Assembly (NCBI RefSeq): GCF_014279795.1
Contig: NZ_CP047945.1
Location: 888,572 to 952,571, forward strand
Source of the DNA: Synechococcus sp. PROS-7-1
Lineage (GTDB): Bacteria; Cyanobacteriota; Cyanobacteriia; PCC-6307; Cyanobiaceae
Reading direction: 5' to 3'
DNA: 64,000 bases
Shown here: piece by piece, positions 45,901 through 53,985 of the stretch
How positions within the stretch are numbered: position 1 is the first letter of the stretch
How the letters are laid out: each line of letters begins with the position of its first letter
Translations under genes and position numbers: made by a program
Notes under the pieces: model-generated
Seen by the model: the letters and a program-made list of their open reading frames with translations, nothing else
The model's database searches: none
What the model was told of the DNA's origin: nothing

Positions 45901-46428
45901 GTGGTGGAGAGACCCTGGCGATCCTTGCCGGTGTTCGATGAGAAGCCGCCCGCGTTTCTCGATGCTGTGGCCGCCTATGGGCATGCGCTGAACGCTCTGA
46001 GCCTCCAGCAGCGCAGGGATCTGGCGGTGTTCAAAGCGGCTGAGCTCCTGAATGCCTTGATTCAGATCCGTGAGCGCAGGCAGGCACCTGATCGGCTTGG
46101 AGACGCCGTCGCGAAAGCCTCCTTCCAGCGCGTGCGCCAAGTGATCCGGGATCGGCGCATCGTGTTGCAGGGGGGCGAGGTGATCGATCTGCGCGATCCT
46201 GCGCTCCGAGACCTGATCGATGAAGGCTGCCGCCTGTTCCATGCCGGCCGCAAGGATGCCGAGGTGTATCAACAGGCCCTGGCCCTGTCGGCGGCCCAGT
46301 GTCTGGCGCTCAACGATCAGCTCGATGAAGGAATCGCCCGCTACGTGGACGGCAGCGGATTGTCGTTTCCAGACTCCCTGCTGCAGGCGGTGCGCACCGC
46401 CTTCATCGAGGCCTATCGAACGGCCTGA
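45901..46428 (+). CDS. Hypothetical protein
   Basis: 175 residues from a GTG; an ATG at 45844 in the same frame would overlap the preceding small ORF. Mostly helical (AVAAYGHALNALSLQQRRDL; DEGCRLFHAGRKDAEVYQQA). It ends 1 base before the convergent methyltransferase gene. No family recognised. Confidence 0.6.
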   Translation: MVERPWRSLPVFDEKPPAFLDAVAAYGHALNALSLQQRRDLAVFKAAELLNALIQIRERRQAPDRLGDAVAKASFQRVRQVIRDRRIVLQGGEVIDLRDPALRDLIDEGCRLFHAGRKDAEVYQQALALSAAQCLALNDQLDEGIARYVDGSGLSFPDSLLQAVRTAFIEAYRTA

Positions 46429-46429
46429 A

Positions 46430-47131
46430 TCAGGTCTGCGCCCGGCACAGCCAGAGGCGGATGAACAATCCCTGGTACAGCTGCAGCGGAGAAGACCAGC
46501 CGGCTTGCGCCAGCACCGTTGAGAGCTGGCTTGGATCCATTGAGAACACCACCTTGTTGCGGCTCTCCACGATCGCTTCCACCGTGTCCGGCGGGACGCC
46601 GCGATCCAGGAGCCGTTGACGCGCCACGTTGAACACCAGGCGTTGGCTCTCGGGCTCCTCCGCTTCGCTGTAGGCGCTCAACAGCAGAACGCCGCCATCC
46701 GCTGTGCATTGCGTCAGTTGCTGCAGCATCACGGTTTGTGCGTCGCTGCCCAGGAGATGAAGCACGTTGTGGCACACCACCAGATCAAAGCGGGCGCCTG
46801 ACAGCTCGCCCTCGAGGGCCTCGTTCAGGCTCTGCTGCAACAGGCGGCAGCGCGCGCTGCCGGGGTGATCGGCCAGCGTGTGGCGGCATTGCTCCAGCAT
46901 CTGAGCACTGGGCTCGAGCACGGTGAGCGCAGCATCCGCGCAGGCGTTGAGCAGAGGCAGGAGCTCATCGCCTGGGCCGGGGCCCACCACCAGCACCTGC
47001 TGGACATCGCTGGCCATGCTCTGCACCGCTGCAGCGGCGATCTCGTGGAGAACGTCGTGGCCGGGAATGGAGTTCTGGATGCTCTGGCGATAGCTGCGTC
47101 CGTAGTCGCCATCGAAATCAAGCGAGGGCAT
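46430..47131 (-). CDS. Class I SAM-dependent methyltransferase
   Basis: 233 residues from the ATG giving MPSLDFDGDYGRSYRQSIQN. SAM motifs are clear: VLVVGPGPGDELLPLLNACA (motif I), TVLEPSAQMLEQC (acidic loop) and DLVVCHNVLHLLGSDAQ (motif IV region), then VLLLSAYSEAEEP. Methyltransf_12-like. Substrate unknown. It is 30 bases downstream of the racemase/DUF1611 pair, same strand, so possibly the third operon gene. Confidence 0.8.
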   Translation of the reverse strand: MPSLDFDGDYGRSYRQSIQNSIPGHDVLHEIAAAAVQSMASDVQQVLVVGPGPGDELLPLLNACADAALTVLEPSAQMLEQCRHTLADHPGSARCRLLQQSLNEALEGELSGARFDLVVCHNVLHLLGSDAQTVMLQQLTQCTADGGVLLLSAYSEAEEPESQRLVFNVARQRLLDRGVPPDTVEAIVESRNKVVFSMDPSQLSTVLAQAGWSSPLQLYQGLFIRLWLCRAQT

Positions 47132-47161
47132 CAAGGCACCGCAATGGAGCAATCCCGATCA

Positions 47162-48268
47162 TCATCGGCAACGGGCGGATGGAGCGCTGCAGGAACCATC
47201 CACCAAGCAACGGTCCACGAAGGGAGAGGTCATGGCCCGGAGCAGGGCGCTGTAGCTGAGCTGGTAGCGCTGTTCATCACCCACAGCCAAACGCTGCCCA
47301 GGGCTTTCCACCACCAGGTGGTCGCTGGAGGCGCCCCGGATCACCGTGCCCCGAGGGGGGATGAGGCCAGCCGGATCCACATCCTGTTCTCCCAATGCCA
47401 ACAGGGCCCGCTGAACATGCTGGGACGATCCCTCGCGACGCGGAGCCCTCGGCGATCCCTCGAAGCTGGTGCGGCCGCGCTCGCCCCAGGGTTGGCTGGG
47501 CTTGTGTTTGGCTTCAATCACCTCGGCCACCAGGCTGATGGCATCGGTGTGCAGGCCAGGGATCGCCGTGCGATGGAGGGGTTCGCGGCCCAGCAGCAGG
47601 GCTTCCCCCAGGCGCAGGTGATTGATCCGGGCTGGATCACCGCCGGCGGCCAGCCAGGGGAGATTGGCGGAATTGCCGCCGGAGCACCAGGGCAAGGTGA
47701 GATGGAAGCGTTGCTCCAGGGCTGTTGTGAGCCGGGAGAGATCGCCCATGTTCTGCGCATCGGGTGCGATGCCGTTCTGGCAGCCCAGGTTGGTGCCGAT
47801 GCCCATCAGCTGCAGATTGGCCATGGCCAGGATCTGCTGAGCCACCGATTCCAGGTCTGCCGGCAGGATTCCCTCCCGCAGATCGCCGAGTTCCACCATC
47901 AGCAGCACCCCGTGGCGTCGACCCTGCTGCTTCGCTGCGGCGGCCAGGGCGTTGAGCACGCCGAGGTCTGTGTTGCAACTGATCGAGGCACTGGCCACCA
48001 CCCGATCCACCTGGCTGAGCATCGGCGAGCGCACCAACAGCAGCGGCACGGTGATGCCGCTGCGCACCAAGGCTTCGATGGCTTCAATGCGCGATTCGCC
48101 AATGGAGCCCACACCTGCGCCCAGCCAGGTGTGCACGATTTCAACCATTCCGAGCGTGGCTTTGCTCACGCCGGTCACCGCAATGCCCTGGCCGGCCAGT
48201 CGCTTCACCAGGGTTCGGGCGTTGTGATGCAGTTTTTGCAGGTTGATCTCGAGGCGAGGGGCACTCAA
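47162..48268 (-). CDS. PLP-dependent alanine/ornithine-racemase-family enzyme
   Basis: 368 residues. LEINLQKLHHNARTLVKRLA and VTGVSKATLG (the lysine that would bind PLP), then GIGTNLGCQNGIAPDAQNMG and LPWCSGGNSANLPWL place it in the fold-III racemase family. It overlaps the DUF1611 gene by 4 bases. A DUF1611 protein beside a racemase- or epimerase-type enzyme points to D-amino-acid (D-glutamate-type) metabolism, by analogy to DgcN; specificity is not shown by the sequence. Confidence 0.85.
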   Translation of the reverse strand: MSAPRLEINLQKLHHNARTLVKRLAGQGIAVTGVSKATLGMVEIVHTWLGAGVGSIGESRIEAIEALVRSGITVPLLLVRSPMLSQVDRVVASASISCNTDLGVLNALAAAAKQQGRRHGVLLMVELGDLREGILPADLESVAQQILAMANLQLMGIGTNLGCQNGIAPDAQNMGDLSRLTTALEQRFHLTLPWCSGGNSANLPWLAAGGDPARINHLRLGEALLLGREPLHRTAIPGLHTDAISLVAEVIEAKHKPSQPWGERGRTSFEGSPRAPRREGSSQHVQRALLALGEQDVDPAGLIPPRGTVIRGASSDHLVVESPGQRLAVGDEQRYQLSYSALLRAMTSPFVDRCLVDGSCSAPSARCR

Positions 48269-49413
48269 AGGGCCAGCGGCTGCCGCACGCCACTGAGTTC
48301 AGGGAAGGCGCGCACCACCATGGCCACCAGATTCGCCGCGGGCCGGCTGATGGCATCGGTCACCGGGATGGAGAGTTCAGCCTCATAGAGGGCGATCGCC
48401 GCGGTGAGCTGGGCTTCATTCATGCCTTCGTGGTTGATCGTGAGTCCAATCACCCGCGTTGGGGCGAAGGACTCGATCAGCTGAATCTCACTGGCTGGGG
48501 TGGGGATCGGTGCAAAGGGAAAATCACTCAGACAACGCCGTGCCGGCGCATGCTGCAGGATCACGGCCTGGGGCTGGCTCCCTCGCAGAATGAAACTCGA
48601 GGAGAGGTAGGCGGGATGGCTGAGGGCTCCCTGGCCTTCAATCACGATCACCTGCGGACGTTCGGCCTCGTAGGCCGCGACCACTGCGGCTTCCACCTCT
48701 CCGGAGCCGAACTGGGAGGGGATTGCATCGAGAGGCACCCCGAATCGGCCCCCCTGGATCAGGCCGGTCTGGCCCGTGCTCACCAACACAGCCCTGATGC
48801 CATGGGCCCGCAGGGCCTGAACCAGCAGTGTGGCCGTGGTGCGCTTGCCGATGGCACCGTCCGTGCCGAGCACGGCGATGCGGGCGCAGCGAACACGGCT
48901 GATGCTGCCGCTGAACAGCTTGAGATCCTTGAGGGCTGAAGGACGACGCACGTCGCGGATCGTCACGCCATGGTGCTGGGCCGCGGCTTGGAAGGCGGCC
49001 TCATCACCGAGGAATTCGCGCATGCCGCTCACCAGATTGAGCCCGGCGGCCATCGCCGTCAGCAGCATGTGGCGGTCCTCGTCGCTGAATAGCCCGCTGG
49101 CTGGAGCCATGCCGTAGATCAGGGTTCCCTTTGACCCTCCCAGCAAGGCCATGGCCGCTGCCAGGTCGGCCACGATGGGGATGCCGTTGGCGATGCCATC
49201 GAGCACGAATCCGGCGTCGAGGCCTGCGCATTGGCTGTCGATCACAGCGCGGATGCTGTAGCCGTCGCAGGACCGAACCAGACCGTGGGCCGTTTTGCCA
49301 TCGAGTCCGGAGAAGTGACCTTCGCAGTAGACAACTGCTGGTGTTGTTCTGTCTGAAATGGCCTCGCTGGTGGCGAGGGTCCGATTGGAGTCTTGAACGG
49401 GTTGAGGAATCAA
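48265..49413 (-). CDS. DUF1611 (DgcN-like) P-loop protein
   Basis: 382 residues. N-terminal alpha/beta domain (VVYCEGHFSGLDGKTAHGLV, GTLIYGMAPASGLFS), then a P-loop-like GTDGAIGKRTTATLLVQAL and STGQTGLIQGGRFGVPLDAI. This is the DUF1611 family, some members of which (DgcN) act in D-glutamate catabolism together with a partner enzyme. It is the first gene of the operon with the racemase-family enzyme. A short GC-rich stretch of 149 bases separates it from the ArsR gene. Confidence 0.85.
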   Translation of the reverse strand: MIPQPVQDSNRTLATSEAISDRTTPAVVYCEGHFSGLDGKTAHGLVRSCDGYSIRAVIDSQCAGLDAGFVLDGIANGIPIVADLAAAMALLGGSKGTLIYGMAPASGLFSDEDRHMLLTAMAAGLNLVSGMREFLGDEAAFQAAAQHHGVTIRDVRRPSALKDLKLFSGSISRVRCARIAVLGTDGAIGKRTTATLLVQALRAHGIRAVLVSTGQTGLIQGGRFGVPLDAIPSQFGSGEVEAAVVAAYEAERPQVIVIEGQGALSHPAYLSSSFILRGSQPQAVILQHAPARRCLSDFPFAPIPTPASEIQLIESFAPTRVIGLTINHEGMNEAQLTAAIALYEAELSIPVTDAISRPAANLVAMVVRAFPELSGVRQPLAL

Positions 49414-49562
49414 AGGAGCCAGGCCGTGCCTGCTGCGCGCTTCAAAAGCGCAAGCCGGGTGGTCGCAGAGGTGGCGGCACGGAGGTGGCCGCCTGGTGGC
49501 GTGGATCGCTTCACCCTAGGTGGGGTTGACCGTTCGGCTTGCTAAATGCACCGACATCGCCG

Positions 49563-49889
49563 TCATCCCATGCTGCGCAGCCTGGCTTCCAGGGTCTGCC
49601 GCAGCCGTTGGCTGACGAGCGCGCAGAGGTCATCCACCAGGGGGTCATCGGCGTGAAAGATCAGCCGTTGGCCCTGGCGTTCGCTGCGCACCAGCCGGGC
49701 CTGGCTCAGCTGGCCGAGTTGCCGGCTGAGGTGCGACTGGGAAAAGCCCGTGCGCTCCATCAGCGTCTGCACGTCGCTGGGTGAGTCGCGCAGTTCGCAG
49801 AGCAGCTGCAGACGGGCCGGCTCACTCAGCAGCCGGAAGAAGCGGCTGATTTCGGCGAGTTGCTCAGCTCCTGGTTTGGCCTCAGCCAT
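49563..49889 (-). CDS. ArsR-family regulator, candidate persulfide sensor (BigR/SqrR-like)
   Basis: 108 residues, winged helix-turn-helix with RLQLLCELRDSPSDVQTLME and FSQSHLSRQLGQLSQARLVR as recognition region. Only two cysteines: Cys31 (LLCEL) and Cys89 (DDLCALV). These two helix positions correspond to the redox-active pair of BigR/SqrR sulfide regulators, so direct persulfide sensing is inferred. It is divergent from the persulfide dioxygenase gene, and the shared gap contains repeated TTATG boxes. Confidence 0.88.
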   Translation of the reverse strand: MAEAKPGAEQLAEISRFFRLLSEPARLQLLCELRDSPSDVQTLMERTGFSQSHLSRQLGQLSQARLVRSERQGQRLIFHADDPLVDDLCALVSQRLRQTLEARLRSMG

Positions 49890-49911
49890 GGCGGTGCGGC
49901 ATCTGCACTGA

Positions 49912-49947
49912 TTATGGCGTTATGCAGTTATGCGTGTACAGTCATAA
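49912..49947. promoter_or_regulatory. Operator of the sulfide module
   Basis: Three TTATG boxes spaced 8 bases apart (49912, 49920, 49928) are followed by CATAA at 49943, which forms an inverted repeat (TTATG-N10-CATAA) with the third box. It lies in the divergent gap between the ArsR gene and the persulfide dioxygenase gene and overlaps the first possible start of the latter. Fits binding of the ArsR protein. Confidence 0.7.
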
Positions 49948-49965
49948 ATGAAGTTGGAGGGTCTG

Positions 49966-51066
49966 ATGGCTGAGTCTTTGGCCAAGCTCGCCGCCGGGGT
50001 TGGATCCCTGTTGTTTCGCCAGCTCCAGGATGCCGACACCGGCACCTTCACCTATCTGCTAGCGGATCCAGCGACCGCCGAGGCGGTGCTGATCGATCCG
50101 GTGTTCGAGCGCCAGCACCGTGATCTGGCCCTGATCCGGGAGCTGGGTCTTCAGCTGGTGGCCTCCCTCGATACCCACGTGCACGCCGATCACGTCACTG
50201 CCAGCTGGTGCCTCCATGCCGCCAGCGGTTGTGCCATCGGCCTGTCGGCCATTGCCGGGGCTGACTTCGTCACCCGGCCGCTCGCCCATGGCGACCGCAT
50301 CCCTTTCGGCACCCGTTCGCTGCTGGTGCGGGCGACACCGGGGCATACCGATGGCTGCCTCACCTATGTGCTCGACGACGCCTCGATGGCCTTCACCGGT
50401 GATGCCCTGCTGATCCGCGGCTGCGGCCGCTGTGATTTTCAGCAGGGCAGTGCCCGCAAGCTCTGGCAATCGATTCAGGGCCAGATCCTCACCCTGCCGG
50501 ACACCTGCCTGCTCTATCCCGGCCACGACTACAGCGGCCGTTCCGTCACCAGCGTGGCGGAGGAGCGTCGCTTCAACCCGCGCTTCGGCGGAGCTGCGCG
50601 CGAGCAGGACTTCGTGCTGCACATGGACCATCTGCGCTTGCCCCACCCTCACCGGATTGATGAAGCGGTGCCAGGCAACCTGCGCAGTGGTCGCCCCCAG
50701 CAGACCAGCGAACCCCAGGAGCCCTGGGCTCCGCTGCAGCGCACCTATGCCGGCCTCGATGAAGTGCTCCCCGACTGGGTGAGTGCCCATCGCGATCAGG
50801 TCACCCTGCTCGATGTGCGCTCCCTCGAGGAATGGCAGGGCCCTGACGGCCGGGTGCCGGGAAGCATTCACCTGCCGCTCTCGGAGCTCAGTGAGCGCCA
50901 GGCGGAGTTGCCTCGGGATCGCCCGCTGGTGGTGGTCTGTTACGCCGGCAGTCGTTCGGCGCTCGCCACCCAGCAGCTCCAGCGCAACGGCTGGTCCCGC
51001 GTCGCCAATCTGCACGGCGGCCTGCATCGCTGGGCGGATGAGGGCTATCCGCTCGCGTGCCCCTGA
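49966..51066 (+). CDS. Persulfide dioxygenase - rhodanese fusion
   Basis: About 366 residues. The ATG at 49966 has a strong GGAGG five bases upstream; the ATG at 49948 lies inside the operator. N-terminal metallo-beta-lactamase fold of the ETHE1 type: DTHVHADHVTASW, GHTDGCLTYVL and FTGDALLIRGCGRCDFQQGS. C-terminal rhodanese domain from about residue 275 with the active-site CYAGSRSA. It oxidises glutathione persulfide to sulfite, and the rhodanese part handles sulfane sulfur. Controlled by the divergent ArsR-type gene, by analogy to BigR. Confidence 0.92.
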   Translation: MAESLAKLAAGVGSLLFRQLQDADTGTFTYLLADPATAEAVLIDPVFERQHRDLALIRELGLQLVASLDTHVHADHVTASWCLHAASGCAIGLSAIAGADFVTRPLAHGDRIPFGTRSLLVRATPGHTDGCLTYVLDDASMAFTGDALLIRGCGRCDFQQGSARKLWQSIQGQILTLPDTCLLYPGHDYSGRSVTSVAEERRFNPRFGGAAREQDFVLHMDHLRLPHPHRIDEAVPGNLRSGRPQQTSEPQEPWAPLQRTYAGLDEVLPDWVSAHRDQVTLLDVRSLEEWQGPDGRVPGSIHLPLSELSERQAELPRDRPLVVVCYAGSRSALATQQLQRNGWSRVANLHGGLHRWADEGYPLACP

Positions 51067-51075
51067 GCTCCCTGT

Positions 51076-51101
51076 TTCTTCTCTTCTCTTCTCTTCTCTC
51101 T
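51076..51101. repeat. Pyrimidine simple-sequence repeat (TTCTC units)
   Basis: Four tandem CTCTT/TTCTC units lie in the 46-base gap between the dioxygenase stop and the next start. The number of units sets the spacing between the genes. Confidence 0.6.
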
Positions 51102-51112
51102 CTGTTTCTGTG

Positions 51113-51622
51113 ATGTCTGAACGTTTGTCTCCCCTTGCTCTCCACGCCCGTCTGGCGTCCGTGACGGTGGTGGATGTGCGCCAGCCGATGGAGGTGGCCG
51201 GTGGCCGCATCCCTGGCAGCCGTTGCATTCCCCTCGACCGGATCGAGCGGGCGGAACTGCCGGAGGGTGATCTGGTGCTGGTGTGCCACAGCGGCAACCG
51301 CAGCGCCCAGGCGGCAACGCTGGTGGAGCGGCGCTGGCCAGGCCGCACGGTGATGGATCTCGAGGGTGGCCTGGAGGCTTGGCAGCAGGCAGGTTTGCCC
51401 GTGGAGCGTCAGGCCCGTGCTCCCCTGCCGCTGATGCGCCAGGTGCAGATCGCGGCCGGCAGTCTGGTGCTGTTGGGGTTGATCGGTAGCCAGGTCCTGG
51501 CCCCTGCCTGGATCGCATTGAGCTGGTTTGTGGGCGCGGGGTTGGTGTTCGCCGGCATCAGCGGCTTCTGCGGGATGGCTCGGCTGCTGGCGGTGATGCC
51601 CTGGAACCGGGTGCGGCTTTGA
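51113..51622 (+). CDS. Rhodanese - DUF2892 membrane protein
   Basis: 169 residues. Rhodanese part: VVDVRQPMEVAGGRIPGSRC, active-site cysteine in CHSGNRSAQA. The C-terminal half has two hydrophobic helices (IAAGSLVLLGLIGSQVLAPA; FVGAGLVFAGISGFCGMARL) of the DUF2892 type. It is membrane-attached sulfurtransferase machinery, second gene of the sulfide operon. Its stop overlaps the next gene's TTG start. Confidence 0.92.
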   Translation: MSERLSPLALHARLASVTVVDVRQPMEVAGGRIPGSRCIPLDRIERAELPEGDLVLVCHSGNRSAQAATLVERRWPGRTVMDLEGGLEAWQQAGLPVERQARAPLPLMRQVQIAAGSLVLLGLIGSQVLAPAWIALSWFVGAGLVFAGISGFCGMARLLAVMPWNRVRL

Positions 51623-52425
51623 GTGTGCTGTTGCTTCTCGGCGGCGGTGTTCTGATCGGCGCTCTGCTGGCCCTGCTCGGTGCCGGCGGCTCGATTCTGC
51701 TGCTGCCGCTGTTAGTGACGGGTCTGGCTCTGCCGCTGCGCGAGGCCGTTCCGCTGTCGCTGCTGGTGGTGCTGATCCTGGCCCTGGCCAACCTGATCCC
51801 GGCCCTGCAGCAGCGGCGAGTGGCCTGGCGGCCGGCCCTGTGGCTGGGCATCCCCGCCCTGGCCGGCAGCTGGCTGGGTGCGGGCTGGGTGCGCAGCGGT
51901 GTGATCGCCCCCTCCATGCAGCTGATGCTGTTTGCCTTGGCAGCCCTGGCCGCGGCCTGGTTGATGCTGCGCCAGCCACAGGCATCGGCGCCTGCACGTC
52001 AACGGGAGGGCCGAATTCAGCTGCTGGTTCAGGGTTTGGGGGTGGGCCTGCTCACGGGAATCGCCGGTGTGGGTGGGGGCTTCGCCATTGTTCCCGCCCT
52101 GGTGCTGCTGGCCCGCCTGCCCATGACCCTTGCCTCCGGCACCAGCCTGTTGGTGATCTCCGCCAGTTCCCTGATGGCCCTGGTCCGTCATGGCCATTGG
52201 CCGGCAGCGAGTTTGCCCCTGTTGCTGCCGTTGCTCCTCGGTGGTGGCATCGGCATCCTCCTCGGCCAGCGTTGGGTGTCCCGCGTGTCGGAGCGCAGGC
52301 TGCGCCAGGGGTTTGCCGCTCTGCTGCTGGTGTCAGCCATCACCACCGGTCTTGAAGCCTTGCAACCGCAGCCGCAATCAACCGAGGCGGGGTTGCGCAT
52401 TTCGACACGTTGGCCTGAAGCCTGA
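51619..52425 (+). CDS. TauE/SafE-family sulfite exporter
   Basis: 268 residues, about eight transmembrane segments. Conserved glycine-rich LGAGGSILLLPLLVTG near the N-terminus and GIAGVGGGFAIVPALVLLAR in the second half are the family signatures. The likely substrate is sulfite produced by the persulfide dioxygenase; this is inferred from the operon. The TTG start overlaps the rhodanese stop by 4 bases. Confidence 0.9.
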   Translation: MSVLLLLGGGVLIGALLALLGAGGSILLLPLLVTGLALPLREAVPLSLLVVLILALANLIPALQQRRVAWRPALWLGIPALAGSWLGAGWVRSGVIAPSMQLMLFALAALAAAWLMLRQPQASAPARQREGRIQLLVQGLGVGLLTGIAGVGGGFAIVPALVLLARLPMTLASGTSLLVISASSLMALVRHGHWPAASLPLLLPLLLGGGIGILLGQRWVSRVSERRLRQGFAALLLVSAITTGLEALQPQPQSTEAGLRISTRWPEA

Positions 52426-52462
52426 TGACAGGGGGGTTCTCGATGCTTTAGCTGTAAAGACG

Positions 52463-52699
52463 ATGTGCATCACAACGCGCATGGTCGCGACTCCCTTGGC
52501 ATCTGTGCCAGCAGAAGAAACCCTGATCAATGCCCTGCGTGGCTGCCGTGATCAGCAGGAACTCAAAGACCTCGAACAACGGCTCGCCGCGGTGGACGAT
52601 GCCCCGCCCCTGTTCGACTGGATCTGCGATCTGCTGGTGAAGCGGCGCCTGTCTCGCATCCTTGCCGCGCAACTGCTTCGGCAACTGCATCAGTCTTGA
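52463..52699 (+). CDS. Small hypothetical protein
   Basis: 78 residues. Helical, with ETLINALRGCRDQQELKDLE and LVKRRLSRILAAQLLRQLHQ. A start at 52481 is possible. It directly precedes the DUF411 gene (1-base gap). The role in the sulfide or metal context is unknown. Confidence 0.6.
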   Translation: MCITTRMVATPLASVPAEETLINALRGCRDQQELKDLEQRLAAVDDAPPLFDWICDLLVKRRLSRILAAQLLRQLHQS

Positions 52700-52700
52700 G

Positions 52701-53138
52701 ATGCAGTGGCGTTGCCATCGGCGGCTTGTGTTCGCCCTGCTGTTGGCGTTGATCCTCGCCTCCCCCCTGCCGGTGTGGGCTGAGGCCGAGGCACCGGTGA
52801 TCACGGTGGTGCGCTCAGCCAGTTGTGAGTGCTGCCGGCAGTGGGAACGGCACCTCGAAGCAGCGGGCTTTCGCATCAACGATCAGATCAGCGACAGCAT
52901 CGATCCCACCCAGGCCTTCTGCCACACCGCCAGCGTTGCGGGCTACGGGATCGACGGCCACGTTCCAGCGGCATCGGTTCAGCGCCTGCTCGCCGAACGT
53001 CCTGATATCGAGGGCCTGGCGGTGCCGGGGATGCCGATCGGCTCTCCCGGGATGGAGATGGAGGGGATCGACCCCGACTCCTTTGTGGTGATGGCCATCG
53101 CCCACGACGGCACCACCCGGGTGGTGGAGCGTTATTAA
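52701..53138 (+). CDS. DUF411 metal-binding protein, exported
   Basis: 145 residues with a signal peptide (RLVFALLLALILASPLPVWA). The mature part has the DUF411 motif VVRSASCECCRQWERHL (Cys pair) and GIDGHVPAASVQRLLAERPD, then PGMPIGSPGMEMEG. Members bind copper or other soft metals outside the cytoplasm. Its closeness to the sulfide operon suggests a shared response to thiophilic stress, which is an inference. Confidence 0.88.
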   Translation: MQWRCHRRLVFALLLALILASPLPVWAEAEAPVITVVRSASCECCRQWERHLEAAGFRINDQISDSIDPTQAFCHTASVAGYGIDGHVPAASVQRLLAERPDIEGLAVPGMPIGSPGMEMEGIDPDSFVVMAIAHDGTTRVVERY

Positions 53139-53158
53139 TCAGCCAGGTCGTTACAGGC

Positions 53159-53202
53159 AAAACCCCCGCAGGTCTCTGTTGAAGGGAGACCTGCGGGGGT
53201 TT
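53159..53202. terminator. Strong hairpin terminator after the DUF411 gene
   Basis: A long perfect stem, AAACCCCCGCAGGTCTC with GAGACCTGCGGGGGTTT, around a short loop, 20 bases after the DUF411 stop. It ends in TTT on the plus strand and starts with AAAA, so it can work on both strands. A weaker hairpin follows at 53204-53222. Confidence 0.85.
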
Positions 53203-53368
53203 CAATCAGCCTGGGGCTGATTTGTGGAGGCCGTCGTCCCTCGGCGGGACAGGCGGCCTAACGCGCTCGTTTGTGCATCACGACCTTGCGAATTTCAGTG
53301 TTGCCATACGGTTGTTCAACCTCCAGCAAGTGGACTGAAAGAAAAGGGTCGAAGCGACTGGCTGTGGC

Positions 53369-53600
53369 GCCTGGGGCCAGGTTCCTAGGTGGGAGGGTGG
53401 TTGACTCCTTGGGGCACCTGGAACGGTGCAGATGGAGTGCCGATCGACGTGGCGAACCTCAGTGCCTGCCGAAGGGCGATCCCTCTCTGATGCGTGAAAA
53501 CTGTTGGAGCAGGGGCCAGAAAGTCAGCGAGCTTCGTGTGTCGGCTCGGGTGGAGTGTCGGCCGTCATCGGTGCCTCCGATCTCGATGCACACAGTGTTG
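53369..53600. repeat. Non-coding element, copy A
   Basis: About 230 bases that align along most of their length with copy B at 58866-59115. Conserved blocks include CGCCTGGGGCC, GGGGCACCT, a GGAGTG box followed by TCGACGTGGCG, TTGGAGCAGGGGCC, TGGAGTGTCGG and CCTCCGATCTCGATG. On the minus strand two internal near-repeats of CCGACACTCCA lie about 100 bases apart. The reading frames are not conserved between the copies, so the signal is at nucleotide level. Most of the gap between the DUF411 gene and 53789 is this element. Confidence 0.65.
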
Positions 53601-53720
53601 GTGTTCCAGGCGACAAGTGCAATCAGTGAAATCGCGCATTGCCGATCGGCCGCAGACCGCTGAGAGTGAAAACGGCGTGCCTGATGCGAGTGGAACCGGC
53701 AGCAGAATGCTGCCGGTCTC

Positions 53721-53736
53721 TCCCTCAGTTGAGGGA
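53721..53736. repeat. Palindrome TCCCTCAGTTGAGGGA
   Basis: The same 16-base core, on the other strand, as in the perfect palindrome at 35999-36026, with ACATCCCTC extension also shared. It lies 53 bases before the small gene at 53789 and 250 bases before the LuxR-type regulator gene. Confidence 0.7.
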
Positions 53737-53788
53737 TGTGCAACCCGCCGCTTTCTGCCTCAATGAAGGGGCTGCACGATCCGGCGCG

Positions 53789-53962
53789 ATGCCCCCCGCT
53801 TACGACCTCATCCTTGAGCGCGATGGTCAGTTGACCACCCACACCGTGGAGGTGGCCGATGCTCTGGAGGCCTGGCGGCTGGCCCGTGCGCGCTATCCAT
53901 CCTGCATTCGCGGCGTTGTGTGGCGTGATCCCCAGCAGGTGCGTCCGGACCATCCGCGCTAA
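53789..53962 (+). CDS. Small hypothetical protein
   Basis: 57 residues: MPPAYDLILERDGQLTTHTV, then EVADALEAWRLARARYPSCI. Longer frames start inside the repeat region and are rejected. It probably shares a transcript with the regulator gene 23 bases downstream. Confidence 0.55.
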   Translation: MPPAYDLILERDGQLTTHTVEVADALEAWRLARARYPSCIRGVVWRDPQQVRPDHPR

Positions 53963-53985
53963 AACCGGGTATCCGTGTGCCGATC

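Noticed and set aside
46865-48388. 507-codon plus-strand frame
   Set aside because: Antisense to the methyltransferase and racemase genes, both with clear motifs.
49505-49525. CACCCTAGGTG-like palindrome upstream of the DUF1611 gene
   Set aside because: Centre and arms differ from the TCCC-N4-GGGA family, and it occurs once.
50059-51997. Long minus-strand frames across the sulfide operon
   Set aside because: They lie over the persulfide dioxygenase, rhodanese and TauE genes and have His/Arg/Gln-rich shadow composition.
53459-53953. Minus-strand frame in repeat copy A (EIGGTDDGRHST) that resembles one in copy B
   Set aside because: The peptide similarity breaks through frame changes, so nucleotide conservation is the better explanation.
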